Source: Protonemura montana (lineage: Eukaryota > Arthropoda > Insecta > Plecoptera > Nemouridae). Taken from it: 64,000 bases of DNA. A program made the position numbers and the translations under genes. The stretch lies in contig CANOQG010000007.1 of the NCBI GenBank assembly GCA_947568835.1, positions 2,728,001 through 2,792,000 on the forward strand, in the 5' to 3' direction. The notes under the pieces are model-generated. The model made no database searches, was not told the DNA's origin, and worked only from the letters and a program-made list of their open reading frames with translations. Below are positions 12,068 to 26,127 of this stretch, in pieces (the first letter of the stretch is position 1; each line of letters starts with the position of its first letter).

Positions 12068-14890
12068 ATGGGGCAGGACATGGGGCAGGAAATGGGGCAG
12101 GACATAGGGTAGGACATGAGGCAGGACATGGGACAGGACATGGGGCAGGACATGGGGCAGGACATGGGACAGGACATAGGGCAGGACATGGGGCAGGACA
12201 TGGGGCAAAACATGGGGCAGGACATGGGACAACACATGGGGCAGGACATTGGCCAGGCTATGGGGCAGGACATGGGGCAGGACATGAGGCAGGACATGGG
12301 ACATGGGGAAAGACATGGGGCAGGACATGGGGCAGGACATGGGGCAGGACATGGGGCAGGACATGGGACAGGACATAGGGCAGGACATGGGGCAGGACAT
12401 GGGGCAGGACATGGGGCAGGACATGGGACAGGACATGGAGCAGGACATGGGGCAGGACATGGGGCAGGACATGGGACAGGACATAGGGAAGGACATGGGG
12501 CAGGACATGGGGCAGGACATGGGACAGGACATGGGACATGACATAGGGCAGGACATGGGGCAGGACATGGGGCAGGACATAGGGCAGGACATGGGGCAGG
12601 ACATGGGGCAGGACATGGGGCAGGACATGGGGCAGGACATAAGGCAGGACATTGGACAGGACATGGGGCAAAACATGGGGCAGGACATGGGACAGGACAT
12701 GGGGCAGGACATGGGGCAGGACATGGGGCAGGACATGGGGCAGGACATGGGACATGAGGCAGGACAGGGGGAGGACATGGAGCGGGACATGGGGCAGGAC
12801 ATGGGGCAGGACATGGAGCAGGACATGGGGCAGGAAATGGGGCAGGACATGGGACAGGACATAGGGCAGGACATGGGGCAGGACATGAGGCAAGACATGG
12901 GGCAGGACATGGGATATAGGGCAGGACAGGGGAAGGACATGGAGCAGGACATGGGGCAGGACATGGGGCAGGACATAAGACAGGACATAGGGCAGGACAT
13001 GGGGTAGGACATGGGACAGGACATGGGGCAGGACATGGGACATGGGGCAAGACATGGGGCAGGACATGGGGCAGGACATGGGGCAGGACATGGGGCAGGA
13101 CATGGGGCAGGACATGGGACATGGGGCAGGACATGGGGCAGGACATGGGGCAGGACATGGGACAGGACATGGAGCAGGACATGGGGCAGGACATGGGGCA
13201 GGACATGGGACAGGACATAGGGAAGGACATGGGGCAGGACATGGGGCAGGACATGGGACAGGACATGGGACAGGACATAGGGCAGGACATGGGGCAGGAC
13301 ATGGGGCAGGACATAGGGCAGGACATGGGGCAGGACATGGGGCAGGACATGGGGCAGGACATGGGGCAGGACATGAGGCAGGACATTGGACAGGACATGG
13401 GGCAAAACATGGGGCAGGACATGGGACTGGACATGGGGCAGGACATGGGGCAGGACATGGGGCAGGACATGGGGCAGGACATGGGACATGAGGCAGGACA
13501 GGGGGAGGACATGGAGCGGGACATGGGGCAGGACATGGGGCAGGACATGGAGCAGGACATGGGGCAGGAAATGGGGCAGGACATGGGACAGGACATAGGG
13601 CAGGACATGGGGCAGGACATGAGGCAGGACATAGGGCAGGACATAAGACATAGGGCAGGACAGGGGGAGGACATGGAGCAGGACATGGGGCATTACATGG
13701 GGCAGGACATAAGACAGGACATAGGGCAGGACATGGGGCAGGACATGGGGCAGGACATGGGGCAGGACATGGGACATGGGGCAAGACATGGGGCAGGACA
13801 TGAGGCAGGACATGGGGCAGGACATGGGGCAGGACATGGGGCAGGACATGGGGTAGGACATGGGGCAGGAAATGGGACAGGACAAGGGGCAGGACATGGG
13901 GCAGGACATGGGACATGGGGCAGGACATGGGGCAGGACATGGGGCAGGACATGGGGCAGGACATGGGGCAGGACATGGGGCAGGACATGGGGCAGGACAT
14001 AGGGCAGGACATGGGGCAGGACATGGGGCAGGACATGGAGCAGGACATGGGACATGACATGGGACAGGACATGGGGCAGGACATGGGGCAGGACATGGGG
14101 AAGGACATAGGGCAGGTCATGGGGCAGGACATGGGGCAGGACATGGGGCAGGACATAGGGCAGGACATGGGGCAGGACATGGGGCAGGACATGGAGCAGG
14201 ACATGGGGCAGGACATTGGGCAGGACATGGGACAGGACATGGGGCAGGACATGGGGCAGGACATGGGGCAGGATATGGGGCAGGACATGGGGCAGGACAT
14301 GAGGCAGGACATGGGACATGAGGTAAGACATGGAGCAGGACATGGAGCAGGACATGGGACAGGACATGGGGCAGGACATGGGGCAGGACATGGGGCATGA
14401 CATGGGACATGGGGCAGGACATGGGGTGGAACATGGAGCAGAAAATGGGGCACGACATGGGGCAGGACATAGGGCAGGACATGGGGCAGGACATGGGGCA
14501 GGACATGGGGCAGGACATGGGACATGGGGCAAGACATGGGGCAGGACATAGGGCAGGACATGGGGCAGGACATGGGGAAGGACATGGGGCAGGACATGGG
14601 GCAGGACATGGGACATGGGGCAGGACAGGGGGAGGACATGGAGCAGGACATGGGGCAGGACATGGGGCAGGACATGGGGCAGGACATGGGGCAGGACATG
14701 GGGCAGGAAATGGGACAGGACAAAGGGCAGGACATGGGGCAGGACATGGGACATGGGGCAGGACATGGGGCAGGACATGGGGCATGACATGGGGCAGGAC
14801 ATGGGACAGGACATGGGGCAGGACATGGGGCAGGACATGGGGCAGGACATGGGGCAGGACATGAGGCAGGACATGGGACAGGACATGGGG
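11977..14890. repeat. Paralogous string matching 8,447-11,330 (offset about 3,530)
   Basis: From 11,977 the order of variants follows that of 8,447 onward. It shares GGGACAACACATGG (near 8,698 and 12,228), the GGCCAGGCTATGG landmark (8,718 and 12,248) and the GATATAGGGCAGGACAGG string (near 9,383 and 12,913). The offset grows to 3,554 and then 3,566 because this segment keeps whole units lost in the upstream one. This is the downstream half of the 5.2-kb unit re-used after the register jump at 11.5-12.0 kb. Confidence 0.8.
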
Positions 14891-17735
14891 CAGGACATGG
14901 GGCAGGACATGGAGCAGGACATGGGGCAGGACATGGGGCAGGACATAAGACAGGACATAGGGCAGGACATGGGGTAGGACATGGGGCAGGACATAAGGCA
15001 GGACATGGGACATGGGGCAAGACATGGGGCAGGACATGGGGCAGGACATGGGGCAGGACATGGGGCAGGACATGGGGCAGGACATGGGGCAGGAAATGGG
15101 GCAGGACATGGGACAGGACATAGGGCAGGACATGGGGCAGGACATGGGGCAGGACATGGGGCAGGACATGGGGCAGGACATAGGGCAGGACATGGGGCAG
15201 GACATGGGGCAGGACATGGGGCAGGACATGGGGCAGGACATAAGGCAGGACATTGGACAGGACATGGGGCAAAACATGGGGCAGGACATGGGACAGGACA
15301 TGGGGCAGGACATGGGGCAGGACATGGGGCAGGACATGGGGCAGGACATGGGACATGAGGCAGGACAGGGGGAGGACATGGAGCGGGACATGGGGCAGGA
15401 CATGGGGCAGGACATGGAGCAGGACATGAGGCAGGAAATGGGGCAGGACATGGGACAGGACATAGGGCAGGACATGGGGCAGGACATGAGGCAAGACATG
15501 GGGCAGGACATGGGATATAGGGCAGGACAGGGGAAGGACATGGAGCAGGACATGGGGCAGGACATGGGGCAGGACATAAGACAGGACATAGGGCAGGACA
15601 TGGGGTAGGACATGGGGCAGGACATGGGGCAGGACATGGGACATGGGGCAAGACATGGGGCAGGACATGGGGCAGGACATGGGGCAGGACATGGGGCAGG
15701 ACATGGGGCAGGACATGGGACATGGGGCAGGACATGGGGCAGGACATGGGGCAGGACATGGGACAGGACATGGAGCAGGACATGGGGCAGGACATGGGGC
15801 AGGACATGGGACAGGACATAGGGAAGGACATGGGGCAGGACATGGGGCAGGACATGGGACAGGACATGGGACAGGACATAGGGCAGGACATGGGGCAGGA
15901 CATGGGGCAGGACATAGGGCAGGACATGGGGCAGGACATGGGGCAGGACATGGGGCAGGACATGGGGCAGGACATGAGGCAGGACATTGGACAGGACATG
16001 GGGCAAAACATGGGGCAGGACATGGGACTGGACATGGGGCAGGACATGGGGCAGGACATGGGGCAGGACATGGGGCAGGACATGGGACATGAGGCAGGAC
16101 AGGGGGAGGACATGGAGCGGGACATGGGGCAGGACATGGGGCAGGACATGGAGCAGGACATGGGGCAGGAAATGGGGCAGGACATGGGACAGGACATAGG
16201 GCAGGACATGGGGCAGGACATGAGGCAGGACATAGGGCAGGACATAAGACATAGGGCAGGACAGGGGGAGGACATGGAGCAGGACATGGGGCATTACATG
16301 GGGCAGGACATAAGACAGGACATAGGGCAGGACATGGGGCAGGACATGGGGCAGGACATGGGGCAGGACATGGGACATGGGGCAAGACATGGGGCAGGAC
16401 ATGAGGCAGGACATGGGGCAGGACATGGGGCAGGACATGGGGCAGGACATGGGGTAGGACATGGGGCAGGAAATGGGACAGGACAAGGGGCAGGACATGG
16501 GGCAGGACATGGGACATGGGGCAGGACATGGGGCAGGACATGGGGCAGGACATGGGGCAGGACATGGGGCAGGACATGGGGCAGGACATGGGGCAGGACA
16601 TAGGGCAGGACATGGGGCAGGACATGGGGCAGGACATGGAGCAGGACATGGGACATGACATGGGACAGGACATGGGGCAGGACATGGGGCAGGACATGGG
16701 GAAGGACATAGGGCAGGACATGGGGCAGGACATGGGGCAGGACATGGGGCAGGACATAGGGCAGGACATGGGGCAGGACATGGGGCAGGACATGGAGCAG
16801 GACATGGGGCAGGACATTGGGCAGGACATGGGACAGGACATGGGGCAGGACATGGGGCAGGACATGGGGCAGGATATGGGGCAGGACATGGGGCAGGACA
16901 TGAGGCAGGACATGGGACATGAGGTAAGACATGGAGCAGGACATGGAGCAGGACATGGGACAGGACATGGGGCAGGACATGGGGCAGGACATGGGGCATG
17001 ACATGGGACATGGGGCAGGACATGGGGTGGAACATGGAGCAGAAAATGGGGCACGACATGGGGCAGGACATAGGGCAGGACATGGGGCAGGACATGGGGC
17101 AGGACATGGGGCAGGACATGGGACATGGGGCAAGACATGGGGCAGGACATAGGGCAGGACATGGGGCAGGACATGGGGAAGGACATGGGGCAGGACATGG
17201 GGCAGGACATGGGACATGGGGCAGGACAGGGGGAGGACATGGAGCAGGACATGGGGCAGGACATGGGGCAGGACATGGGGCAGGACATGGGGCAGGACAT
17301 GGGGCAGGAAATGGGACAGGACAAAGGGCAGGACATGGGGCAGGACATGGGACATGGGGCAGGACATGGGGCAGGACATGGGGCATGACATGGGGCAGGA
17401 CATGGGACAGGACATGGGGCAGGACATGGGGCAGGACATGGGGCAGGACATGGGGCAGGACATGAGGCAGGACATGGGACAGGACATGGGGCAGGACATG
17501 GGGCAGGACATGGGACATGGAGCAGGACATGGGGCAGGACATGGAGCAGGACATGGGGCAGGACATGGGGCAGGACATAAGACAGGACATAGGGCATGAC
17601 ATGGGGTAGGACATGGGGCAGGACATAAGGCAGGACATGGGACATGGGGCAAGACATGGGGCAGGACATGGGGCAGGACATGGGGCAGGACATGGGGCAG
17701 GACATGGGGCAGGACATGGGGCAGGAAATGGGGCA
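12560..17735. repeat. 2.6-kb tandem doubling
   Basis: Landmarks are offset by 2,601 bp: CATAAGGCAGGACATTGG (12,638 and 15,239), CATTACATGG (13,693 and 16,294) and GTGGAACATGGAGC (14,426 and 17,027). A 31-bp string containing one 7-bp unit, present near 17,513 in copy 2, is absent from copy 1 near 14,905, so the offset becomes 2,632 after that. Junction between copies is near 15,160. The copy 1 end carries a rare GGACATAAGGCAGGACATGG string (near 14,991) that is shared by copy 2 (near 17,623). Confidence 0.78.
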
Positions 17736-19580
17736 GGACATAGGGTAGGACATGAGGCAGGACATGGGACAGGACATGGGGCAGGACATGGGGCAGGACA
17801 TGGGACAGGACATAGGGCAGGACATGGGGCAGGACATGGGGCAAAACATGGGGCAGGACATGGGACAGGACATGGGGCAGGACATTGGCCAGGCTATGGG
17901 GCAGGACATGGGGCAGGACATGAGGCAGGACATGGGACATGGGGAAAGACATGGGGCAGGACATGGGGCAGGACATGGGGCAGGACATGGGGCAGGACAT
18001 GGGACAGGACATAGGGCAGGACATGGGGCAGGACATGGGGCAGGACATGAGGCAGGACATGGGACAGGACATGGAGCAGGACATGGGGCAGGACATGGGG
18101 CAGGACATGGGACAGGACATAGGGAAGGACATGGGGCAGGACATGGGGCAGGACATGGGACAGGACATGGGACAGGACATAGGGCAGGACATGGGGCAGG
18201 ACATGGGGCAGGACATAGGGCAGGACATGGGGCAGGACATGGGGCAGGACATGGGGCAGGACATGGGGCAGGACATAAGGCAGGACATTGGACAGGACAT
18301 GGGGCAAAACATGGGGCAGGACATGGGGCAGGACATAGGGCAGGACATGGGGCAGGACATGGGGCAGGACATGGAGCAGGACATGGGGCAGGACATTGGG
18401 CAGGACATGGGACAGGACATGGGGCAGGACATGGGGCAGGACATGGGGCAGGATATGGGGCAGGACATGGGGCAGGACATGAGGCAGGACATGGGACATG
18501 AGGTAAGACATGGAGCAGGACATGGAGCAGGACATGGGACAGGACATGGGGCAGGACATGGGGCAGGACATGGGGCATGACATGGGACATGGGGCAGGAC
18601 ATGGGGTGGAACATGGAGCAGAAAATGGGGCACGACATGGGGCAGGACATAGGGCAGGACATGGGGCAGGACATGGGGCAGGACATGGGGCAGGACATGG
18701 GACATGGGGCAAGACATGGGGCAGGACATAGGGCAGGACATGGGGCAGGACATGGGGAAGGACATGGGGCAGGACATGGGGCAGGACATGGGACATGGGG
18801 CAGGACAGGGGGAGGACATGGAGCAGGACATGGGGCAGGACATGGGGCAGGACATGGGGCAGGACATGGGGCAGGACATGGGGCAGGAAATGGGACAGGA
18901 CAAAGGGCAGGACATGGGGCAGGACATGGGACATGGGGCAGGACATGGGGCAGGACATGGGGCATGACATGGGGCAGGACATGGGACAGGACATGGGGCA
19001 GGACATGGGGCAGGACATGGGGCAGGACATGGGGCAGGACATGAGGCAGGACATGGGACAGGACATGGGGCAGGACATGGGGCAGGACATAGGACATGGA
19101 GCAGGACATGGGGCAGGACATGGAGCAGGACATGGGGCAGGACATGGGGCAGGACATAAGACAGGACATAGGGCAGGACATGGGGTAGGACATGGGGCAG
19201 GACATGGGGCAGGACATGGGACATGGGGCAAGACATGGGGCAGGACATGGGGCAGGACATGGGGCAGGACATGGGGCAGGACATGGGGCAGGACATGGGG
19301 CAGGAAATGGGGCAGGACATAGGGTAGGACATGAGGCAGGACATGGGACAGGACATGGGGCAGGACATGGGGCAGGACATGGGACAGGACATAGGGCAGG
19401 ACATGGGGCAGGACATGGGGCAAAACATGGGGCAGGACATGGGACAACACATGGGGCAGGACATTGGCCAGGCTATGGGGCAGGACATGGGGCAGGACAT
19501 GAGGCAGGACATGGGACATGGGGAAAGACATGGGGCAGGACATGGGGCAGGACATGGGGCAGGACATGGGGCAGGACATG
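16755..19580. repeat. 1,579-bp tandem doubling
   Basis: Starting from a CATAGGGCAGG unit at 16,755 and again at 18,334, the variant string repeats with an offset of 1,579 bp. Landmarks: GTGGAACATGGAGC at 17,027 and 18,606, and ATTGGCCAGG at 17,884 and 19,463. The copy joint near 18,325 fuses a GGGGCAAAACATGG unit directly to the CATAGGG unit. The same joint appears near 26,282, 27,801, 33,090 and 44,853, so this recombined module was itself spread. Confidence 0.82.
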
Positions 19581-20375
19581 GGGCAGGACATGGGACATGG
19601 GGCAGGACAGGGGGAGGACATGGAGCAGGACATGGGGCAGGACATGGGGCAGGACATGGGGCAGGACATGGGGCAGGACATGGGGCAGGAAATGGGACAG
19701 GACAAAGGGCAGGACATGGGGCAGGACATGGGACATGGGGCAGGACATGGGGCAGGACATGGGGCATGACATGGGGCAGGACATGGGACAGGACATGGGG
19801 CAGGACATGGGGCAGGACATGGGGCAGGACATGGGGCAGGACATGAGGCAGGACATGGGACAGGACATGGGGCAGGACATGGGGCAGGACATGGGACATG
19901 GAGCAGGACATGGGGCAGGACATGGAGCAGGACATGGGGCAGGACATGGGGCAGGACATAAGACAGGACATAGGGCAGGACATGGGGTAGGACATGGGGC
20001 AGGACATGGGGCAGGACATGGGACATGGGGCAAGACATGGGGCAGGACATGGGGCAGGACATGGGGCAGGACATGGGGCAGGACATGGGGCAGGACATGG
20101 GGCAGGAAATGGGGCAGGACATAGGGTAGGACATGAGGCAGGACATGGGACAGGACATGGGGCAGGACATGGGGCAGGACATGGGACAGGACATAGGGCA
20201 GGACATGGGGCAGGACATGGGGCAAAACATGGGGCAGGACATGGGACAACACATGGGGCAGGACATTGGCCAGGCTATGGGGCAGGACATGGGGCAGGAC
20301 ATGAGGCAGGACATGGGACATGGGGAAAGACATGGGGCAGGACATGGGGCAGGACATGGGGCAGGACATGGGGCA
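18770..20375. repeat. 802-bp tandem doubling
   Basis: The module running from GGACAGGGGGAGGACATGG to the GGGGAAAGACATGG string is repeated with an offset of 802 bp (ATTGGCCAGG at 19,463 and 20,265; GGGACAACACATGG near 19,441 and 20,243). Equivalent 802-bp doublings occur at 28,939/29,741, 35,742/36,544 and 45,989/46,791. The first copy has its own change, CATAGGACATGG near 19,090. One original doubling spread by larger duplications explains the four occurrences best. Confidence 0.85.
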
Positions 20376-20719
20376 GGACATGGGACAGGACATAGGGCAG
20401 GACATGGGGCAGGACATGGGGCAGGACATGGGGCAGGACATGGGACAGGACATGGAGCAGGACATGGGGCAGGACATGGGGCAGGACATGGGACAGGACA
20501 TAGGGAAGGACATGGGGCAGGACATGGGGCAGGACATGGGACAGGACATGGGACAGGACATAGGGCAGGACATGGGTCAGGACATGGGGCAGGACATAGG
20601 GCAGGACATGGGGCAGGACATGGGGCAGGACATGGGGCAGGACATGGGGCAGGACATAAGGCAGGACATTGGACAGGACATGGGGCAAAACATGGGGCAG
20701 GACATGGGACAGGACATGG

Positions 20720-23700
20720 GGCAGGACATGGGGCAGGACATGGGGCAGGACATGGGGCAGGACATGGGACATGAGGCAGGACAGGGGGAGGACATGGAGC
20801 GGGACATGGGGCAGGACATGGGGCAGGACATGGAGCAGGACATGGGGCAGGAAATGGGGCAGGACATGGGACAGGACATAGGGCAGGACATGGGGCAGGA
20901 CATGAGGCAAGACATGGGGCAGGACATGGGATATAGGGCAGGACAGGGGAAGGACATGGAGCAGGACATGGGGCAGGACATGGGGCAGGACATAAGACAG
21001 GACATAGGGCAGGACATGGGGTAGGACATGGGGCAGGACATGGGGCAGGACATGGGACATGGGGCAAGACATGGGGCAGGACATGGGGCAGGACATGGGG
21101 CAGGACATGGGGCAGGACATGGGGCAGGACATGGGACATGGGGCAGGACATGGGGCAGGACATGGGGCAGGACATGGGACAGGACATGGAGCAGGACATG
21201 GGGCAGGACATGGGGCAGGACATGGGACAGGACATAGGGAAGGACATGGGGCAGGACATGGGGCAGGACATGGGACAGGACATGGGACAGGACATAGGGC
21301 AGGACATGGGGCAGGACATGGGGCAGGACATAGGGCAGGACATGGGGCAGGACATGGGGCAGGACATGGGGCAGGACATGGGGCAGGACATGAGGCAGGA
21401 CATTGGACAGGACATGGGGCAAAACATGGGGCAGGACATGGGACTGGACATGGGGCAGGACATGGGGCAGGACATGGGGCAGGACATGGGGCAGGACATG
21501 GGACATGAGGCAGGACAGGGGGAGGACATGGAGCGGGACAAGGGGCAGGACATGGGGCAGGACATGGAGCAGGACATGGGGCAGGAAATGGGGCAGGACA
21601 TGGGACAGGACATAGGGCAGGACATGGGGCAGGACATGAGGCAGGACATAGGGCAGGACATAAGACATAGGGCAGGACAGGGGGAGGACATGGAGCAGGA
21701 CATGGGGCATTACATGGGGCAGGACATAAGACAGGACATAGGGCAGGACATGGGGCAGGACATGGGGCAGGACATGGGGCAGGACATGGGACATGGGGCA
21801 AGACATGGGGCAGGACATGAGGCAGGACATGGGGCAGGACATGGGGCAGGACATGGGGCAGGACATGGGGTAGGACATGGGGCAGGACATGGGGCAGGAC
21901 ATGGGGCAGGACATAGGGCAGGACATGGGGCAGGACATGGGGCAGGACATGGAGCAGGACATGGGACATGACATGGGACAGGACATGGGGCAGGACATGG
22001 GGCAGGACATGGGGAAGGACATAGGGCAGGACATGGGGCAGAACATGGGGCAGGACATGGGGCAGGACATAGGGCAGGACATGGGGCAGGACATGGGGCA
22101 GGACATGGAGCAGGACATGGGGCAGGACATTGGGCAGGACATGGGACAGGACATGGGGCAGGACATGGGGCAGGACATGGGGCAGGATATGGGGCAGGAC
22201 ATGGGGCAGGACATGAGGCAGGACATGGGACATGAGGTAAGACATGGAGCAGGACATGGAGCAGGACATGGGACAGGACATGGGGCAGGACATGGGGCAG
22301 GACATGGGGCATGACATGGGACATGGGGCAGGACATGGGGTGGAACATGGAGCAGAAAATGGGGCACGACATGGGGCAGGACATAGGGCAGGACATGGGG
22401 CAGGACATGGGGCAGGACATGGGGCAGGACATGGGACATGGGGCAAGACATGGGGCAGGACATAGGGCAGGACATGGGGCAGGACATGGGGAAGGACATG
22501 GGGCAGGACATGGGGCAGGACATGGGACATGGGGCAGGACACGGGGAGGACATGGAGCAGGACATGGGGCAGGACATGGGGCAGGACATGGGGCAGGACA
22601 TGGGGCAGGACATGGGGCAGGAAATGGGACAGGACAAAGGGCAGGACATGGGGCAGGACATGGGACATGGGGCAGGACATGGGGCAGGACATGGGGCATG
22701 ACATGGGGCAGGACATGGGACAGGACATGGGGCAGGACATGGGGCAGGACATGGGGCAGGACATGGGGCAGGACATGAGGCAGGACATGGGACAGGACAT
22801 GGGGCAGGACATGGGGCAGGACATGGGACATGGAGCAGGACATGGGGCAGGACATGGAGCAGGACATGGGGCAGGACATGGGGCAGGACATAAGACAGGA
22901 CATAGGGCAGGACATGGGGTAGGACATGGGGCAGGACATGGGGCAGGACATGGGACATGGGGCAAGACATGGGGCAGGACATGGGGCAGGACATGGGGCA
23001 GGACATGGGGCAGGACATGGGGCAGGACATGGGGCAGGAAATGGGGCAGGACATAGGGTAGGACATGAGGCAGGACATGGGACAGGACATGGGGCAGGAC
23101 ATGGGGCAGGACATGGGACAGGACATAGGGCAGGACATGGGGCAGGACATGGGGCAAAACATGGGGCAGGACATGGGACAGGACATGGGGCAGGACATTG
23201 GCCAGGCTATGGGGCAGGACATGGGGCAGGACATGAGGCAGGACATGGGACATGGGGAAAGACATGGGGCAGGACATGGGGCAGGACATGGGGCAGGACA
23301 TGGGGCAGGACATGGGACAGGACATAGGGCAGGACATGGGGCAGGACATGGGGCAGGACATGGGGCAGGACATAGGGAAGGACATGGGGCAGGACATGGG
23401 GCAGGACATGGGACAGGACATGGGACAGGACATGGGGTAGGACATGGGGCAGGACATGGGGCAGGACATGGGACATGAGGCAGGACAGGGGGAGGACATG
23501 GAGCGGGACATGGGGCAGGACATGGGGCAGGACATGGAGCAGGACATGGGGCAGGAAATGGGGCAGGACATGGGACAGGACATAGGGCAGGACATGGGGC
23601 AGGACATGAGGCAAGACATGGGGCAGGACATGGGATATAGGGCAGGACAGGGGAAGGACATGGAGCAGGACATGGGGCAGGACATGGGGCAGGACATAAG

Positions 23701-26127
23701 ACAGGACATAGGGCAGGACATGGGGTAGGACATGGGGCAGGACATGGGGCAGGACATGGGACATGGGGCAAGACATGGGGCAGGACATGGGGCAGGACAT
23801 GGGGCAGGACATGGGGCAGGACATGGGGCAGGACATGGGACATGGGGCAGGACATGGGGCAGGACATGGGGCAGGACATGGGACAGGACATGGAGCAGGA
23901 CATGGGGCAGGACATGGGGCAGGACATGGGACAGGACATAGGGAAGGACATGGGGCAGGACATGGGGCAGGACATGGGACAGGACATGGGACAGGACATA
24001 GGGCAGGACATGGGGCAGGACATGGGGCAGGACATAGGGCAGGACATGGGGCAGGACATGGGGCAGGACATGGGGCAGGACATGGGGCAGGACATGAGGC
24101 AGGACATTGGACAGGACATGGGGCAAAACATGGGGCAGGACATGGGACTGGACATGGGGCAGGACATGGGGCAGGACATGGGGCAGGACATGGGGCAGGA
24201 CATGGGACATGAGGCAGGACAGGGGGAGGACATGGAGCGGGACATGGGGCAGGACATGGGGCAGGACATGGAGCAGGACATGGGGCAGGAAATGGGGCAG
24301 GACATGGGACAGGACATAGGGCAGGACATGGGGCAGGACATGAGGCAGGACATAGGGCAGGACATAAGACATAGGGCAGGACAGGGGGAGGACATGGAGC
24401 AGGACATGGGGCATTACATGGGGCAGGACATAAGACAGGACATAGGGCAGGACATGGGGCAGGACATGGGGCAGGACATGGGGCAGGACATGGGACATGG
24501 GGCAAGACATGGGGCAGGACATGAGGCAGGACATGGGGCAGGACATGGGGCAGGACATGGGGCAGGACATGGGGTAGGACATGGGGCAGGACATGGGGCA
24601 GGACATGGGGCAGGACATAGGGCAGGACATGGGGCAGGACATGGGGCAGGACATGGAGCAGGACATGGGACATGACATGGGACAGGACATGGGGCAGGAC
24701 ATGGGGCAGGACATGGGGAAGGACATAGGGCAGGACATGGGGCAGGACATGGGGCAGGACATGGGGCAGGACATAGGGCAGGACATGGGGCAGGACATGG
24801 GGCAGGACATGGAGCAGGACATGGGGCAGGACATTGGGCAGGACATGGGACAGGACATGGGGCAGGACATGGGGCAGGACATGGGGCAGGATATGGGGCA
24901 GGACATGGGGCAGGACATGAGGCAGGACATGGGACATGAGGTAAGACATGGAGCAGGACATGGAGCAGGACATGGGACAGGACATGGGGCAGGACATGGG
25001 GCAGGACATGGGGCATGACATGGGACATGGGGCAGGACATGGGGTGGAACATGGAGCAGAAAATGGGGCACGACATGGGGCAGGACATAGGGCAGGACAT
25101 GGGGCAGGACATGGGGCAGGACATGGGGCAGGACATGGGACATGGGGCAAGACATGGGGCAGGACATAGGGCAGGACATGGGGCAGGACATGGGGAAGGA
25201 CATGGGGCAGGACATGGGGCAGGACATGGGACATGGGGCAGGACAGGGGGAGGACATGGAGCAGGACATGGGGCAGGACATGGGGCAGGACATGGGGCAG
25301 GACATGGGGCAGGACATGGGGCAGGAAATGGGACAGGACAAAGGGCAGGACATGGGGCAGGACATGGGACATGGGGCAGGACATGGGGCAGGACATGGGG
25401 CATGACATGGGGCAGGACATGGGACAGGACATGGGGCAGGACATGGGGCAGGACATGGGGCAGGACATGGGGCAGGACATGAGGCAGGACATGGGACAGG
25501 ACATGGGGCAGGACATGGGGCAGGACATGGGACATGGAGCAGGACATGGGGCAGGACATGGAGCAGGACATGGGGCAGGACATGGGGCAGGACATAAGAC
25601 AGGACATAGGGCAGGACATGGGGTAGGACATGGGGCAGGACATGGGGCAGGACATGGGACATGGGGCAAGACATGGGGCAGGACATGGGGCAGGACATGG
25701 GGCAGGACATGGGGCAGGACATGGGGCAGGACATGGGGCAGGAAATGGGGCAGGACATAGGGTAGGACATGAGGCAGGACATGGGACAGGACATGGGGCA
25801 GGACATGGGGCAGGACATGGGACAGGACATAGGGCAGGACATGGGGCAGGACATGGGGCAAAACATGGGGCAGGACATGGGACAGGACATGGGGCAGGAC
25901 ATTGGCCAGGCTATGGGGCAGGACATGGGGCAGGACATGAGGCAGGACATGGGACATGGGGAAAGACATGGGGCAGGACATGGGGCAGGACATGGGGCAG
26001 GACATGGGGCAGGACATGGGACAGGACATAGGGCAGGACATGGGGCAGGACATGGGGCAGGACATGGGGCAGGACATAGGGAAGGACATGGGGCAGGACA
26101 TGGGGCAGGACATGGGACAGGACATGG
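20720..26127. repeat. 2,704-bp tandem doubling
   Basis: Landmarks repeat with a constant offset of 2,704 bp: CATTACATGG at 21,710 and 24,414, GTGGAACATGGAGC at 22,340 and 25,044, and ATTGGCCAGG at 23,197 and 25,901. The joint near 23,424 has the string GGACATGGGGTAGGACATGG. Constant offset over the whole length means no unit gains or losses since the duplication. Private single-base differences in copy 1 include GGAGCGGGACAAGGGG near 21,540 and GGACACGGGGAGGACATGG near 22,540. Confidence 0.86.

Noticed and set aside
15000-15360. Possible inserted unique segment in the shortened module near 15.1 kb
   Set aside because: On reading, it is a fusion of two array strings (the end of one module joined to the string before CATAAGGCAGGACATTGG) with no foreign bases.
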